A stretch of DNA of 64,000 nt, from the NCBI GenBank assembly GCA_003184365.1, contig NKYR01000013.1, forward strand, positions 186,001 to 250,000. Direction: 5' to 3'. Of this stretch, positions 11,558-23,532 are shown piece by piece; the first letter of the stretch is position 1, and each line of letters begins with the position of its first letter. Under the pieces are notes generated by a model. That model made no database searches. It saw only the letters and a program-made list of their open reading frames with translations, and was not told the origin of the DNA. The position numbers were made by a program, and so were the translations under genes. The DNA is from Evernia prunastri (lineage: Eukaryota > Ascomycota > Lecanoromycetes > Lecanorales > Parmeliaceae).

Positions 11558-12976
11558 TTTCTTCCTCTTAAACTTTCCTTCTTCGTCTCCCTGATTTGAG
11601 TGTTGTGGGTAGCACGTGCGACTGTAGAAAAACTCGTTCCAAAGTCGGTTGTCCTTCAGGATACAACCGCGGTCTGTTTCTTCGCTTCGTGCTTTCACAC
11701 TTCGATCTCTTTGATTTGTAGTCCAACCCTAGGCTTATCTTTTGCTTTCCTTTCGCAATGCGATTGGTAATTGTTGGCAGGGCTCAAGCCGTGTTACGGA
11801 GGCTTGAATAAGGTGAAGAGAAGACACAGTGATCTAGGTTCAGCAATAGACCATAAGGCCTTTGTATGAAGTTTGGCGACTCTGCCAGCCTCGTTGGAGG
11901 ATGGATGAAGCGTCTTGTGATAATCCAGCTCGGTAGCCGCGCAATGCGGAATGCTATGGACAAGCTGTGTACACCAAATATATCAGTTGCCGGTAGAAGG
12001 GATGGTTGAAAGATCAAGTGCAAGGTATGTAATACACATAGTGAGGTACGTCTGGCCTTTTTTGCTTTTTGTAGGAACAATGAAAGGTTGGATTAGTCGC
12101 TCCAAGTGCCCCTCACTAGGCAGGCTGGCAGGGCAGGGCAGTGCCTGCAGCCTAAAGTACTTGAGACAAGGTACGTACCTATATTATCTGTTGCAAATTA
12201 AGCCAGTTGATGGCGAGGATGAGGAAGACGACAGCGCATTCGTGTAGTCTTGCGAAGAGGGTGGGTGATGTTATTGTTGTTGTAGAGGCCAAAAGGAGAG
12301 AGATGGTTGATAATCGCCCGAGAATTAAGGTTTTGGGAAGCTGCCAGCGGCTTCTCGGTTTCTCCAGCAGATGCCGGTAACTTGTAAGCGGAATAATCAG
12401 TAAGGACATCGCAATCTGTGACTACTCTAAGGTAGTATTTTCCACTTCTTCTCTCTCTTTTTTTTTTTTTTTTTTTTAAACAGGCTTACGACATGCAGGC
12501 ATCAGGCTACAGCGCTTCACAAAGACAACATCTCAGCTATACTTTGCACTTGTGCTGGAAGAATAGATTTAGGCCTCCATCTGATATAGACACTTAGGTG
12601 TTGTGGATGGATGACAAAATTTCAACTCAAGGCCATGACAAGTGTGACTTCTGAGTGCAGCCAATAATATTCCAGATTCGCGACATTGTCTGTACTACTT
12701 CGTCTTCAGCACCCGCCAGTGCATCGATTTTGGAGCGGCACTAAGCATAATACTAGAATTCTAGTCAAGAATCTCACTGGTACAGTCAAGCTGACCAGGA
12801 GAACCTTGATGTAACATGCAGCCTTCTGGTTGTCTACTTCCATCTCTCCGCTGATGACCCCGCTGACAGCGGAGAGACCTCCGAAATCGCTTCCGGTGTG
12901 ATCTGACAATTGAATGATCGGCGCATTCAGAGACATCTTGCCTTGTGCATTTCGATAAGCAATGCAATTGATCGAT
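11558..12976. other. intergenic region with a long T tract
   Basis: About 1.4 kb upstream of the phosphatase gene and downstream of the Sm-like gene. The most visible feature is an uninterrupted T tract at about 12460-12477 preceded by ctctctct. A possible upstream ORF in the phosphatase leader starts at 11698 and runs in frame into the CDS. Open frames at 11784-12080 (-) and 11951-12247 (+) show no recognisable protein. Confidence 0.4.
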
Positions 12977-13330
12977 TCAGAGACCCTCCACCTCAATCTT
13001 TGTAATGTACTGGCCCGGCACCACAATAAGCCCAAGAAAACGGCTTGTCATGTCCACCTTCAAGGTCGCTGTAGAGGATGTTTCAGAAGATGATTCGGCT
13101 GCCGCTTTCACAACGTTTGGACTGGGTTGGCGGTACTCGTAGGATTGAGATAGGATGATGTTGCACTCCTGAGACGCGTTAGCTGCTGCCCAGGGGATCT
13201 GTAGACAGAATTGACTCGCATTGTCGGTGCATTTGAAGTCCCCATAAAACATTCGAGAATCATTGGTATAGACGCACAGCTTCTTGTTCAACAAAGTCTG
13301 TAAATATTCGGTCGCTGTTGCGTTGTCCAT
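12977..13330 (-). CDS. naa38: Sm-like protein, NatC auxiliary subunit NAA38-like
   Basis: Single exon, 117 aa. It is an LSM/Sm fold: the Sm1 part reads EYLQTLLNKKLCVYTNDSRMFYG followed by DFKCTDNASQFCLQ, and the Sm2 part reads RFLGLIVVPGQYITKIEVE, the characteristic end of LSMD1/NAA38 proteins. The insertion between the motifs (YEYRQPSPNVVKAAAESSSE) is Ser/Ala-rich. In the family this subunit joins NAA30 and NAA35 in the NatC N-terminal acetyltransferase that acts on ribosome-bound Met-hydrophobic N termini. A canonical snRNP LSM is less likely because the Sm2 motif IVVPG replaces the usual I(R/K)G. It is transcribed divergently from the DUF7587 gene. Confidence 0.8.
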   Translation of the reverse strand: MDNATATEYLQTLLNKKLCVYTNDSRMFYGDFKCTDNASQFCLQIPWAAANASQECNIILSQSYEYRQPSPNVVKAAAESSSETSSTATLKVDMTSRFLGLIVVPGQYITKIEVEGL

Positions 13331-14545
13331 GACCGACGCTACTCGTGTCTGATGTCTCAGTCGCGTGTCTCGGAAGTTTTAATTGAGGCTCTGCGGATTG
13401 TTTCCAGTCAAAGGCGCATCAAGCTAACTGTGGGGGCTGTTCCTAGAACCACCCATCTCACGATATTGGCTGTTCCATCCAGAGCAAACCCCAGACCACT
13501 TGAGTAAGCTGCAGGTTCTGGCGGAATATGTTCATCGAAAGCTGTCGGGAAAAAGAGCATTGTGGTGGGCCGGCGACGACGAGGCTTTGGTCGCTAGCGC
13601 CTCGTCTAAAATCGGTCTTTTCCACGCGCGCGGAGATGCAAACACTAGGTAGACAACTTTTACGTCGAGGTTCTTTCACACTGCTCAAGCCTATCCTGTT
13701 TCTGACACTGTTCTTGCTGCCGGACTCTGATACTGTCTTGTGCCATCTTCTTACTGTGCCCTTGAATTCGGCGGAAAAAAGAGTCTGGTGCAACTTGGCC
13801 CTAGACACACGTTATGTTTTCTTTCATCTTGCTTGTATGGAATGTTGCATTTATTTAATTTCAATTGAGAGAACAGTCGAGTAAGAGATTATGTTCTTGT
13901 CGGGTATGGCAGGCCTAATAAGGCTTCTCTGCAGTAATACTCCCATCACTCCCCGGGCAAGTCACCCTCGAATACTGAGATGTCACGAGATGAAACAACG
14001 CTTTGAATGACAAAGCTCGATCAAGATTCATGACTGCTCATTTCGAAAAGCTTTTCCATATCTTACGGATGGTCGGCCGTGAGCAAAGCTACTGAATTAG
14101 ACTCACGTTGGGCTTGCTTCGCCCAGACCAAGTCGTGTTTCTCAAATGAATTTCAAACATGCAGCTTGCTGCAAGGTCTATGCTAGAGCCGTTTCTCTCC
14201 TTCTTATGCTTTCGTTCATAGATATGGATATGGACCTCATCTAGCAAAAAGAGAGCACGAGTCACGATCATGGAACCATGTCCTCCTTCTTCAGAACGTG
14301 AATGAACATGCTCCTACGGAATTTGGTCCGAAGGACTAGAAAGGTAATCGAATAGTTGCTTGCTAGTGCGTCACTGCCTCGGTCTCATCTCTATATCTTC
14401 ACCTAGACTTAACCTCACCTCATCTTTTATTTAACAAACCCACCAACCGACAGTTCTACAATTACACTCTCCTAGACTTACTCGCCGGTTCACTCATAAT
14501 CTGTTATATCTAAGACTGCATCCTGTTCTTACAGAATCTCTTTCG
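13331..14545. other. divergent intergenic region, no gene seen
   Basis: About 1.2 kb between the divergent NAA38-like and DUF7587 genes. Its right third (14380-14520) is rich in cctcacct/ttct pyrimidine runs typical of a fungal promoter and leader. I found no coding exon, tRNA box pair or repeat. Confidence 0.4.
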
Positions 14546-16765
14546 ATGGACATGGAACCGCCTCAAATCAAAGCAGAGGTTGATGACATCAATCTTAGAG
14601 AGAAGCCTGCAGCAAGAGCATTGAGCGATGGCTCCCACGAGGAGACCCCGACTCCCAGCTATAGGCATACCTGGACAGTAGAGCAAAGACTCACACTGTC
14701 GATGCTCGCGCAGTCCTTCAGCAACGACTGGGACGAAAAAATTTCAGTGTTCAATCATTTCCACAAGTCCCAACTCCCACGTGGAGGGTTTCGCAGCAGG
14801 GTCGTCTATACTCAATACAGAGATATGGTCTCCAGACGATTTGATGCAGCCGCTGCATCGGAGAAGCTAAAAACCACCTTATCACCGTATGAGAGGTCAA
14901 CGTTGGCGACGGAAGCTGCACTTGAGAAGAAAGCCAGAGAAATCGGCGTGAATCTTAACGTCAGAGGGCCCACAGATACCTCAGTTCGAAGCAGGATGTC
15001 TGACAAGCATGACGTTCCCGAGCGCCCCACGCTCAAGAGGAAGCGTGCTGACACCATTGACGACGGACGTACAGACTTTTTGCCGGATCAACCTGAGGAT
15101 GACAGTCAAAAATTCTTTCAACAACAACCGGTATACAGCTTCAGCCTTCATCCCAAGACGCCAACCAAAGCCAATGCCAAACAAGGAGAAGGCCTCCTGA
15201 CTCCGCCTGATTCAGGATGGCCTAAAAGACAACGTCTCACCGCCAATAAGAGGCTGGCACAAATCGGCTTCCGAGCTTTGACTACTCAATCTCAGGGCAC
15301 GTACTCCTCGACCCTGGGGATCCGTGGTGAGTTACTGATCGTCTCATCGAAAACATTCGCCATGTGCCAAAGCATTCAGCTGGCGCGTTCCTCGATTGCC
15401 CAAACATTCCACTCGCTGGGGACGTGGATGTCGCAACTTACCAACAAGAAGCACTGTAACAACTACCTTCCCATGTCAAAGTAGGAATACTAACTCCTCA
15501 AATTTAAGTCACCATGTCACGAAGCACGATCATTCTGGACCATCGATGTTCGTTTCTGCAACAAAGAACCCGATGCGTGCCCTGCACATGCTGCTCCATG
15601 CCCCTCAAGGCGAAAACCAGTTGATTCTGATCGACCTTCATCTCGCAGATGAGAGAGGCAACGTCCAGAAGGCCCATCACCTCAAGCTCAGAACCGAATT
15701 CAGGTATACGGGAGCCGGTGAGTATTTAATATTTGGTGGGGTGGAACCGAAGGTGGGTCTCCTGTCAATGTCTCCAGACTTGGCTAACCATCACAAGGCC
15801 GTAATTGCCTCCATCCCATTTTCAAGGCTTCTTTCCAATATGCCCCGGACAGCCGACCATCAAGATCCTTTCTGTTTCGAAACACTCAAAGCTCACAAAA
15901 CGCTGTCGCATGCTCGTCGCGCGATTAAACAGCAAGTCCTCCCAATGACTCATGCTCTCGGAAGAGCTATCGGAGAACTGGTGGGACAGCTTTGTACCCC
16001 CCCGAAGTATTTCGAGAGCGGTACGCACCAAATTTCCTGCCTTGGTTAAGCAATACTGACTTCGGAGTGTGCCAAGGAGTGTGGGCATTTGTGCAAGACT
16101 TTAAATTCTACAACGCCGAGGGTGGCAGGAAAAGAGGGCATTGGTCGGCCAACGTTGCTTTCAAGAATGGGGCGATTCAAGGATATCGAGCTATTCAAGA
16201 TGTTCCATTGGCAAGTCTTCAAATCGAAGACAATGTGAAAGCTGTCCGAGAGATTATAGAGATTGAGGACGACTCTGGAGACGAATCAGACTCTAGCCAG
16301 GATGTCTCAATCCCGGTGGAAGTTGAGGACTGGCTTCGGGACACTCAAGCAAACCAAGCATCCCTTCAGTATTTCGATCTTGAAAATCACGAATGGACGA
16401 CCCGAGAAAACGACATGGCCGATGGTTTCTTTACGGAGCTAGAATACATGGCGCATAAATCGAACTCCAGTAGTCCTGAGCTGGATGATGAAACAATGGC
16501 CGAGAATACTATGGGGTGGCCCGAGAGCGTTTTCCCAAAGGCGGCGAGCAACCTGCCCTCTGATGGCCAAGAAATGGACAATACAGATAACACGGTGATT
16601 GGGGATGTACCGCCTCTACCTTCAAGGAGTCATCCCGAGCAATTCGAGAACCTTGATGAACTGTGTGCGGATGTCATGCACATGCATGGCGATGGCGCCA
16701 GTGGTTCAGATTCAGTCGCAAAAGGGACCAAGATCGATTATGAGTTTGGTTGGACGGGGATGTAG
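14546..16765 (+). CDS. DUF7587-domain fungal protein
   Basis: Exons 14546-15326, 15380-15455, 15509-15752, 15798-16020 and 16077-16765 give 670 aa. The DUF7587-type core, about residues 232-415, is rebuilt across four introns: GFRALTTQSQGTYSS, AGAFLDCPNIPLAG, HSGPSMFVSATKNP, ALHMLLHAPQ, LILIDLHLA, EYLIFGGVEPK, AVIASIPFSRLL. The third intron (15753-15797, gtgggt...cacaag, ctaac branch) is 45 nt, a multiple of three, and has no stop; I remove it because the family motif then runs EPK-AVIAS. For the fourth intron the acceptor could also be nine bases earlier (exon from 16068). The N-terminal 230 residues are polar with a basic patch (TLKRKRAD), and the C-terminal 200 are acidic and disordered. 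The function of DUF7587 proteins is unknown; a nuclear location is possible. Confidence 0.75.
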
Positions 16766-17184
16766 GTTGATGCCGTGCGCCAGATAATGTAAGAGCAGGA
16801 CGCATCCATCTAATGGGAGAGGGTTTTCAGATGTACTTTGAATCAGAGGAAAGATTGCTTGCGAGGTTATGCATGCGATGAAATAGTCTCTTGTTAGATA
16901 GTCCAGGATGAAACAGCGAGGGTGATTTTGAAAAGACCGAATCATGCATTCAGGACTCAATTCTATTGGCAAATGCTGCTTGAGTAGATAAAGATCTACT
17001 CCGACGGACTACTCCGTCCTCTATGCCTTTGAACGGTTCCACTCAGACAAGACGTCACGTCGGCGCAGGTATTGAACAACACTAGCATTGAATTTCTTGC
17101 CTTATTTGTCTCGACCTGCTACAAGCTCATGACAGTTCAACAGAACTACTATGCACCCTCCAGGCTTCTGCTCCGCCTCATCAT
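16766..17184. other. 3' intergenic region between convergent genes
   Basis: About 420 bp between the converging stops of the DUF7587 gene and the ribosomal S11 gene; presumably both 3' UTRs. Nothing else is visible. Confidence 0.4.
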
Positions 17185-17813
17185 CTAGAATTTTTGAAAT
17201 CCCTTCACAGCATTGCCAGTACGGGGTAGCACACGAAGAACATTGAATCGAACCTGCAGTAGCAAAGTTAGCAAAAAGATATCCACTGTTTGACCATCAC
17301 AGATAGCCCAGGCATTCTTTTCCTACGTACTGTTTTGCTCAAAGGCCTGCATTGCCCAACTGTAACCTGATCGCCCTCCTCCACACGGAACGCCGGTGAG
17401 ACATGCGCGGCAAGGTTCTTGTGACGTTTTTCATACCGCGAGTATTTGGGGACGAAGTGGAGGGATTCGCGGCGGATGACGAGGGTTCGGTGCATTTTGG
17501 TGGAGACGACAGTGCCGGTGAGGATACGGCCACGGATGGAGACCTCGCCGGTGAAGGGGCATTTCTTATCTACAAAATAGGGATCAGATCATCGTAACCT
17601 CTAATAACGCGATGGTGTTCGAGAGACCGTACCAATGTATGTGCCCTCAATCGCAGTCTTTGGTGTCCTGAAGCCTAGCCCAACGTCCTTGTACCATCTT
17701 CGCCCACCCTTTCCAACTCTTGTGCTCTTCGCTCGCTTTGTCTTTTGATTGACGAAGATATGTGGTTGCTTCTGGTAGGCGCGCTCTGATTGTACGGTCA
17801 ACTCGGTGGCCAT
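17185..17813 (-). CDS. rps11: 40S ribosomal protein S11 (uS17)
   Basis: Exons 17813-17633, 17569-17331 and 17253-17185 give 162 aa. The protein is recognisable throughout: MATELTVQSERAYQKQPHIF, RVGKGGRRWYKDVGLGF, TGTVVSTKMHRTLVIRRESL, HFVPKYSRYEKRHKNL, HVSPAFRVEEGDQVTVGQCR and PLSKTVRFNVLRV. The last exon is supplied by an acceptor at 17254 (ctgcag), which restores the VRFNVLRV end that would otherwise be lost in a 77-nt intron with a gtacgt donor. Length fits the family (about 155-162). It binds 18S rRNA in the small subunit. It shares a 229-bp divergent promoter with the kinetochore gene. Confidence 0.97.
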
Positions 17814-18042
17814 GATTGCAGGTTACTGGAAATACTGTCGTTGTGTAGTTGAATTTGTGTGGGAAGCCAAGGTCTTCGCTAAAACCGCCCTATTTTCGGG
17901 CCGACGTTCTTCCTTAGTCCGGCCTGCCAAAATCCATTGTTTACAATCGCCTCGAATTCGTCGCGCTAAGCTCTGCTTCACAAACATCATGGGGATGAAC
18001 TAATAACGAATACAGCTGAACAGCGCCTGAAATACGGTCAGG
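17814..18042. promoter_or_regulatory. bidirectional promoter, rps11 / KNL1
   Basis: Only 229 bp separate the two divergent start codons, so both core promoters and leaders must lie here. I see no clear TATA box or binding motif I would name with confidence. Confidence 0.6.
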
Positions 18043-21000
18043 ATGTCGAGTACCCAGAGTCCCAAGGCACCCCGAGTGCGCCAAGTACGTAAATCAATCG
18101 CCCATACGCCCTCGGATATCACTGGGAACAAGGAGAATGTTACGGTGGACGCGGGGGCGATTACAAGCCTCAGTGCGCAGGGGAAACAAGCAGTGAAGAA
18201 GAGTCGTAGCAAAAGCATCGGTCCCGGTGGTCTCGACGCGCTCAAAGATGGTTCGGGCAACAAGCAGGAGGTGGGGCTACCCTGACATCCCTTTAAGAAA
18301 CCAAAAGCTGATCTATCGCAGCCTGCTTTACCCCCTTATTTCAAGTCAATCTTGAAACCTACTATAGCTTTATCGCCTCCAAAAACTATCCCACCTCACA
18401 GCCAAGCTCGAACTACTTCACCTGGCAAAGCCAATGGGCGGCAAACTCAAGACAAGTCTCCCCGTAAATCCCCGGCGAAGAAAATAGCAGACAATGCTAC
18501 ACGTGGTCTGCCCAATCCCTTTGGAACCTCTCCAACTGGAAGGGCTTCTAAACCTCGTTCTCCAGCTCGATCGCCGACGCGTATAGCGGTCCGCAGTGAG
18601 GAAGAACAGCAAGCAGCAGCAAAGGAGCGTGAGCGGCAAGAAATACTTGCGAACAGGGATGCGAGGAGAAAGTCGCTTGGTAAATAGATTCAGATATGGT
18701 AAAAAGGCAGGACTGACGTGACCACTAGCAAATCGAAGAGTGTCGTTTGCACCAGAAGCTACTTTGCATACATGGAATGTTGTCGAATTGCCTGAAGACT
18801 CGACTACATCATCTGCATCAACAAATTCGACTCGACGGGCATCTGCTCTAACAGCCAATGCTGGATCACCTTACACAGCTCCCAGGTCACCCATGCCTTC
18901 CTCTGAGGCCTCTGAGCCACCATCAACTCCACCAGAACAGATTGAGGAATTACAGGTAGCTGCTTCTCCTACCCATCAACGCGACTTGCATCAGAAGAAA
19001 CGCCGTAGAAGTTCAGGAATTCCTCCTATGAACTTCAACAATCCTGATGAATTCTCTTCAAGCCCGTACAGCGGCGCTTCGGATGATACTGGAACTCAGA
19101 CCTTCGTCACTGCCGATGAAGACAGTGACTCCTCAACTTCTAATGACAACGATCTTGTCCAAGACGAGACCGTGACCGGAGTTGACGCGGAAGACAATAC
19201 AGTTCACTCTACCAGTGGCTCGAGTACAGAATCAAGTGGAAGGCTCGAAGCTGCTCTCCGACAAGCGGCGAACCAAGCTGGTACCCAAGGCATCGATTAT
19301 GACGAACACGGCGATATTACGATGGAGATGGCTGACGATGAAATCACTGCTGCTTTCAAGCCATGGATGAAGAAAGGAAATTATGTGCCCCAAGTAGTGG
19401 GCGACCCAAGCGCTCTGCAGGATCAAGAGAACTTGAATCCGTTCTCGCCAGCTTTCAAAGCCAATGTCAATAAGAGAGTTCCCGAGGAGGAAGATGGGAC
19501 AATGGAGATGACGCAAGCCGTCGGACGAATTTTGCCGGCCACTGAAGAGGCCCAGGCTTCTCCGGAACGTCGCAAACCAAAGTCTGTCACTGGCAATAGC
19601 CGAAGAAGAACTAGCGCGGGCCGTCGAAGATCGTCAGGGGATGGCTCAGCCCTTGGTGATGAGACGATGGATCTCACCACAGCAATTGGTGGAATTGAGC
19701 AAAAACGGACATCAGCTCAAGGCGAAGATAAATTTGATCAGTCTGGTGACGAAGATGAAGAGCTTGCGATGGAGTTCACATCTGTCATAGGGGGCGTGGT
19801 CCAGCCTGACCACAAGCATACGAGCTCAACGGCTGATGACCTTGTTAACCGTCAGCTGTTTCGAGATGTAAATCGCCGTGAGAGCATGGAATCGTCAAAC
19901 AACGAAGAAGACATGGACATTACTTTTGCAGCGGGCGGTATTCTTCCTTCCATCACAGAACGCACGGAGCCAATTGAGGACCAAACGCAGGGAATGGACA
20001 TGGATATTACCACTGCCGTTGGAGCAATCTTGCCCGAGCAGCTCAGTACCGGAAACAAGGCAGAAGCCAAGATCTTGATGGAGCAAGAAACTGATGTCGG
20101 CCAGCTATCCGGATCACCATTCGGTACCCCGCGGCAGAAACCTGTAGGCGTGGGCCTGTCTGACGAGCGCGCCTTACCTGCCCTTCGAGCTACTCTATCT
20201 GAGTCGCTTAATACTGGAGACAAGACAGAGGGCAAGAGCTTGATGGAAATGGAGACTAATGTTGGCAAGACGCCAGAATCTTCTTCCGGCAAAACACAAC
20301 AGAAATCTGTAGGTGTGGGCTTGTCTGACGAGCGAGCCTTACCTTCCCTTCGAGCTACTCTACCTGAGTCGCTTAATACTGGAGACAAGACGGAGAGCAA
20401 GAGTTTGATGGAAATGGAGACCAATGTTGGCCAGATGTCAGAACCACCTTCTTTCGGCACACCACGACAGAAACCCATCGGTGTGGGCTTGTCGGACGAG
20501 CGAGCCTTACCAGCCCATGCAAAGACAATGGCTTCGGAGACTGGCAGTCCTAGCCTAGCATCCGCTCAGACTCGAAGTCAACCCCGAAAAGTCATATCCA
20601 GACAGTCCGTGACTCCCAAATCCCACCAACCTACGCCCGTCAAAAAGCCCAGTACTCCTTCCAAACAATCTACACCACAGTTGATCCGGCCAACAACTCC
20701 TGGGAAAACACCACCATCAAAGAATGTATCAATGAGGACTTCATCACCAAAGAAGCTTTTCAAAGCCGAGATCAGGGAGGCCAAGAACGCACCAGACTCG
20801 ACTCCCAGGCTAAATGGTCCAAATCCACTGTTCCGCAAGGATCTGGCAACTGGGGCTACTACTCCAAGCATCGTTCTGAAACCTCGAAGGCGGAGGTCAT
20901 CTGGTCTTGGAGTCGATCGAGAAGGTCTCGGTTCTCCTCTAGTGACTGCTTTGCTCGATAGAAGAGGGTCTATCGGTGATAGTGCCAAGGCCTTCGTTGC

Positions 21001-23242
21001 TCAAGGACACAGTCATGCTGGTGTTCGTTTCGAAGACCCTCAGATGATGGAGCAGGAGCTCGACCAAGAACGCGCAGAAGACGAGCGCCGAGAAAGCGGA
21101 CGAGGCATCTTGGAGGCGGAAGCTGACACCCAGGATCTGGAGGAGAAAGACCATACTGCCAACCTCAAAGACCTGATCGAGCGCCTCACCCCTCAGAAGA
21201 AGAAACTCAACGGCCGCAAAAGTCTGCACGTGGGCGCTGCAAAAGGTCTCCTTGGTAAAAGACCTGCAGAGCTTGATGATGATGACGACGATGAGGGTAC
21301 ACCAAAGCGCCTGAAGGGACGAGAAGGCAGCCCAGTGAAGAAAGTGAAGCTTCCTGGACCGCCTCCAAAGACAGCCACCACTGGCAGGATGACCAGGTCG
21401 TCAAGATTGAGCCTTGTGGAGACTGCGGGAAATGCCCGAGCCGGCACACCTTCAGGAACTGTCTCTCCGCTGAAGACAGACACCACTCCCAAGGACCAGT
21501 CTCGCTTCAAGGATGTTGAATCACGGAGCCCAGCCAAAGTCCAGTCTTTTGAGCAAAAGCTTGACGCAAGCAAACCAGATACCGCAGAGCCAACGGAGCA
21601 GGAGGACCGCATCCATCTTCAAGACTTCTTGAATATGACTAGCATTCGTTTCATGGAGCTGACTACGACAAAGAGAAGGCACACTGTCGTTCCAAACGCT
21701 CTGTTAGAGCAGAATGCTAAAAAGGCAAGTCTCGGAGGCGACAACGATGATGTCAATACTGGTAATGAGCTTGAGAGCCGCATTGTAGCTGGAGCCTGTA
21801 CCGTACCCATGCTTGAGCTTTACCAGCACGTAAGCCATCGCAGCCTTTTCTACGTTTATCTTCCACATGCTGATTATAGCACATAGTCTTGCCGGGAGCT
21901 GAAAAATTACATATGTGAAGGTCGCAGTATAGTCAAAGAGATCGAAGCTGACACCTATGAAGAGAATCCGCCATTGTTTCGCGAGTACATATCGGCGCCT
22001 TCTGAGGTTAAGCCCATCATGGATAACCAATTTAAGAATGTCAAAACGCACGCAAGGCTTCTCAGTAAGGCTATGTGGTATGAGTGGCGCATGAAGTTAC
22101 TTGATGGTCTCAAGGAAGGCTTGCTGAAGATTGGCGAGGGCATGGAAGAGGATGATATGCTCCTAACCCAGCAGGAGCAATTAATACAACCAGTGCTGCC
22201 GGGCTTGATTGAAGAGCATGAACGTTTGGAGAAGCAGGTCTCAATCGCTCAAACGCAGGCGGACGAGCTGGCCGACTGCGACCAGGACGAGCTCAAAGAA
22301 GCGAGAGACAGTTTGATGTCGATTGAACGCGATATTGAAGCAAAGCAGAAACTAGTCGAAGACCTGCAAAATCAGCTGCGGGAGCGAGAAGATGGTCTTA
22401 CGGACGTCGTCGAGCGCAAGCAAGAATGCATCGATGAAATCAAGGAAGCAGAGAAGATTCGTTCACATTGTCGAGGTTGGAGCTCTACAGAAGTTTCATC
22501 GTTGCATGGTAGGCTTCCTTTTAAGCGTTGTTTGTCCACAACATGCTCACTCATTACCTTAGCGAATGTTACCGCTCTCGAAGATTCTTATGGTTGGACT
22601 ATCGTCTCTGCTGCCGAGCCAGCCCTAACTATGACATACGACCGCACCCTACAGCTCTTCTTCACCCCCTCTTCATTCGATTCAAAGGAATCAAAAGCGG
22701 ATTCTGAGAATTCGCCTATCAGCCTTACATATATCGCGGATGCCCGCGAATACCATCCGCAGCCTCTGACAACCGAGAAGCGCTTCTTTCTTCAAATCAT
22801 GCGTGCACAATTACAATGCTTGCAGCAGTCTCGAACCAAGGTCAAGGATCTATTAGCGTTCATTAGCAGTAGCTGGGGTATAGCTTCCACCATCGCAGAA
22901 CAGGCACGCATCTTGGGCGTCAGCTACATCATGGAGCCTACAATCACGTCAGACGAGGTCATGGCCGTCCATTCGTTTATTCTTTTAAATGCCATGAAGA
23001 CGAAGGTGGAGGTAGTCTTCGAGGTCAAGGTACGTAATGGAGATGGAGTTGGGTCTTTGGGAATTGGCGTGAAGTCGAGCGCGAAGGTCTGCTATGGAGA
23101 AGGGTTGAAGGAGAAGAAGATGGGAGAGTTCCTGGAGTCGAGAATTGCCGGCAAGGGCAAATGGGCAAAGGAGAGGGGCGTTTGGGCGAAGGCAGTGGGC
23201 GAATTGGAGGAGCGATTGGTCGCTCGGGGGAAGAAGCAGTGA
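18043..23242 (+). CDS. spc7: kinetochore scaffold Spc105/Spc7 (KNL1)
   Basis: Exons 18043-18270, 18322-18679, 18729-21829, 21887-22508 and 22563-23242 give 1,662 aa. Both PP1-docking motifs of KNL1 are present: SILK at residues 85-88 and RVSF at 199-202, each exposed only after splicing. MELT-like Mps1 target/Bub3-binding repeats lie at about 393, 454, 509, 543, 591 and 620 (TMEMT, TMDLT, AMEFT, DMDIT, DMDIT). Residues about 631-793 are a 55-56-aa repeat in three copies (separate entry). The C-terminal part has the Spc7 domain (IHLQDFLNMTSIRFMELTTTK), a long coiled coil (about 1240-1400) and an RWD-like end that binds the Mis12 complex. The first intron (18271-18321) has a weak gtgggg donor; the last (22509-22562) is 54 nt and stop-free. 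Confidence 0.95.
20035..20525 (+). repeat. intragenic tandem repeat in KNL1, period 165-168 bp
   Basis: The motif gtgggcYtgtcKgacgagcg recurs starting at about 20149, 20314 and 20482, that is spacings of 165 and 168 bp, so the period is in frame. The two inner copies differ by only about a dozen bases, while the left flank (20041-20148) is a more diverged copy. Each unit encodes GVGLSDERALP, RATLxESLNTGDKTE and SLMEMETNVG. The near-identity implies recent duplication by slippage or unequal exchange. Confidence 0.9.
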
Positions 23243-23522
23243 GGAACAACAGTCGCCTGCGTGAAGCTTTTATCTTGCTACAACATAGCCGCTCGCCGAT
23301 AATTTGAATGTTTTTGTCGATGAACTATATTTTTCCTAGGGTGCGTCATGGCCATGCATTCAGAACTTAGTAGTCGCCACTGATCCCGTACCAATTTTCA
23401 ATATTCTACCTCAGCAATTTCAATGGCAGGGGTGTCAAATAAGACCCGAGGGACCCTCCCGAGCCTCCCAATCATCGTGCCAATCAATCTCGAGCCCTAC
23501 CTCTAGTCCTAATTAGTCGGAG

Positions 23523-23532
23523 CGCGTCGCGT
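23523..23532. promoter_or_regulatory. paired MCB-type sites upstream of polymerase delta subunit
   Basis: Two CGCGT cores (reverse of ACGCG) lie back to back at 23523-23527 and 23528-23532, about 72 bp upstream of the start codon of the DNA polymerase delta subunit gene. ACGCG(T) is the MluI cell-cycle box bound by MBF (Mbp1/Swi6, Cdc10) in yeasts, where DNA replication genes are the classic targets. Assignment rests on motif and position only. Confidence 0.45.

Noticed and set aside
11784..12247. Open frames on both strands upstream of the phosphatase gene
   Set aside because: Atypical composition with many aromatic and Cys residues, no homology-like pattern; more likely leader and promoter.
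12460..12477. T18 tract as a polymerase III terminator or retro-element poly(A) tail
   Set aside because: No tRNA/SINE-like sequence precedes it on either strand and no target duplication is visible.
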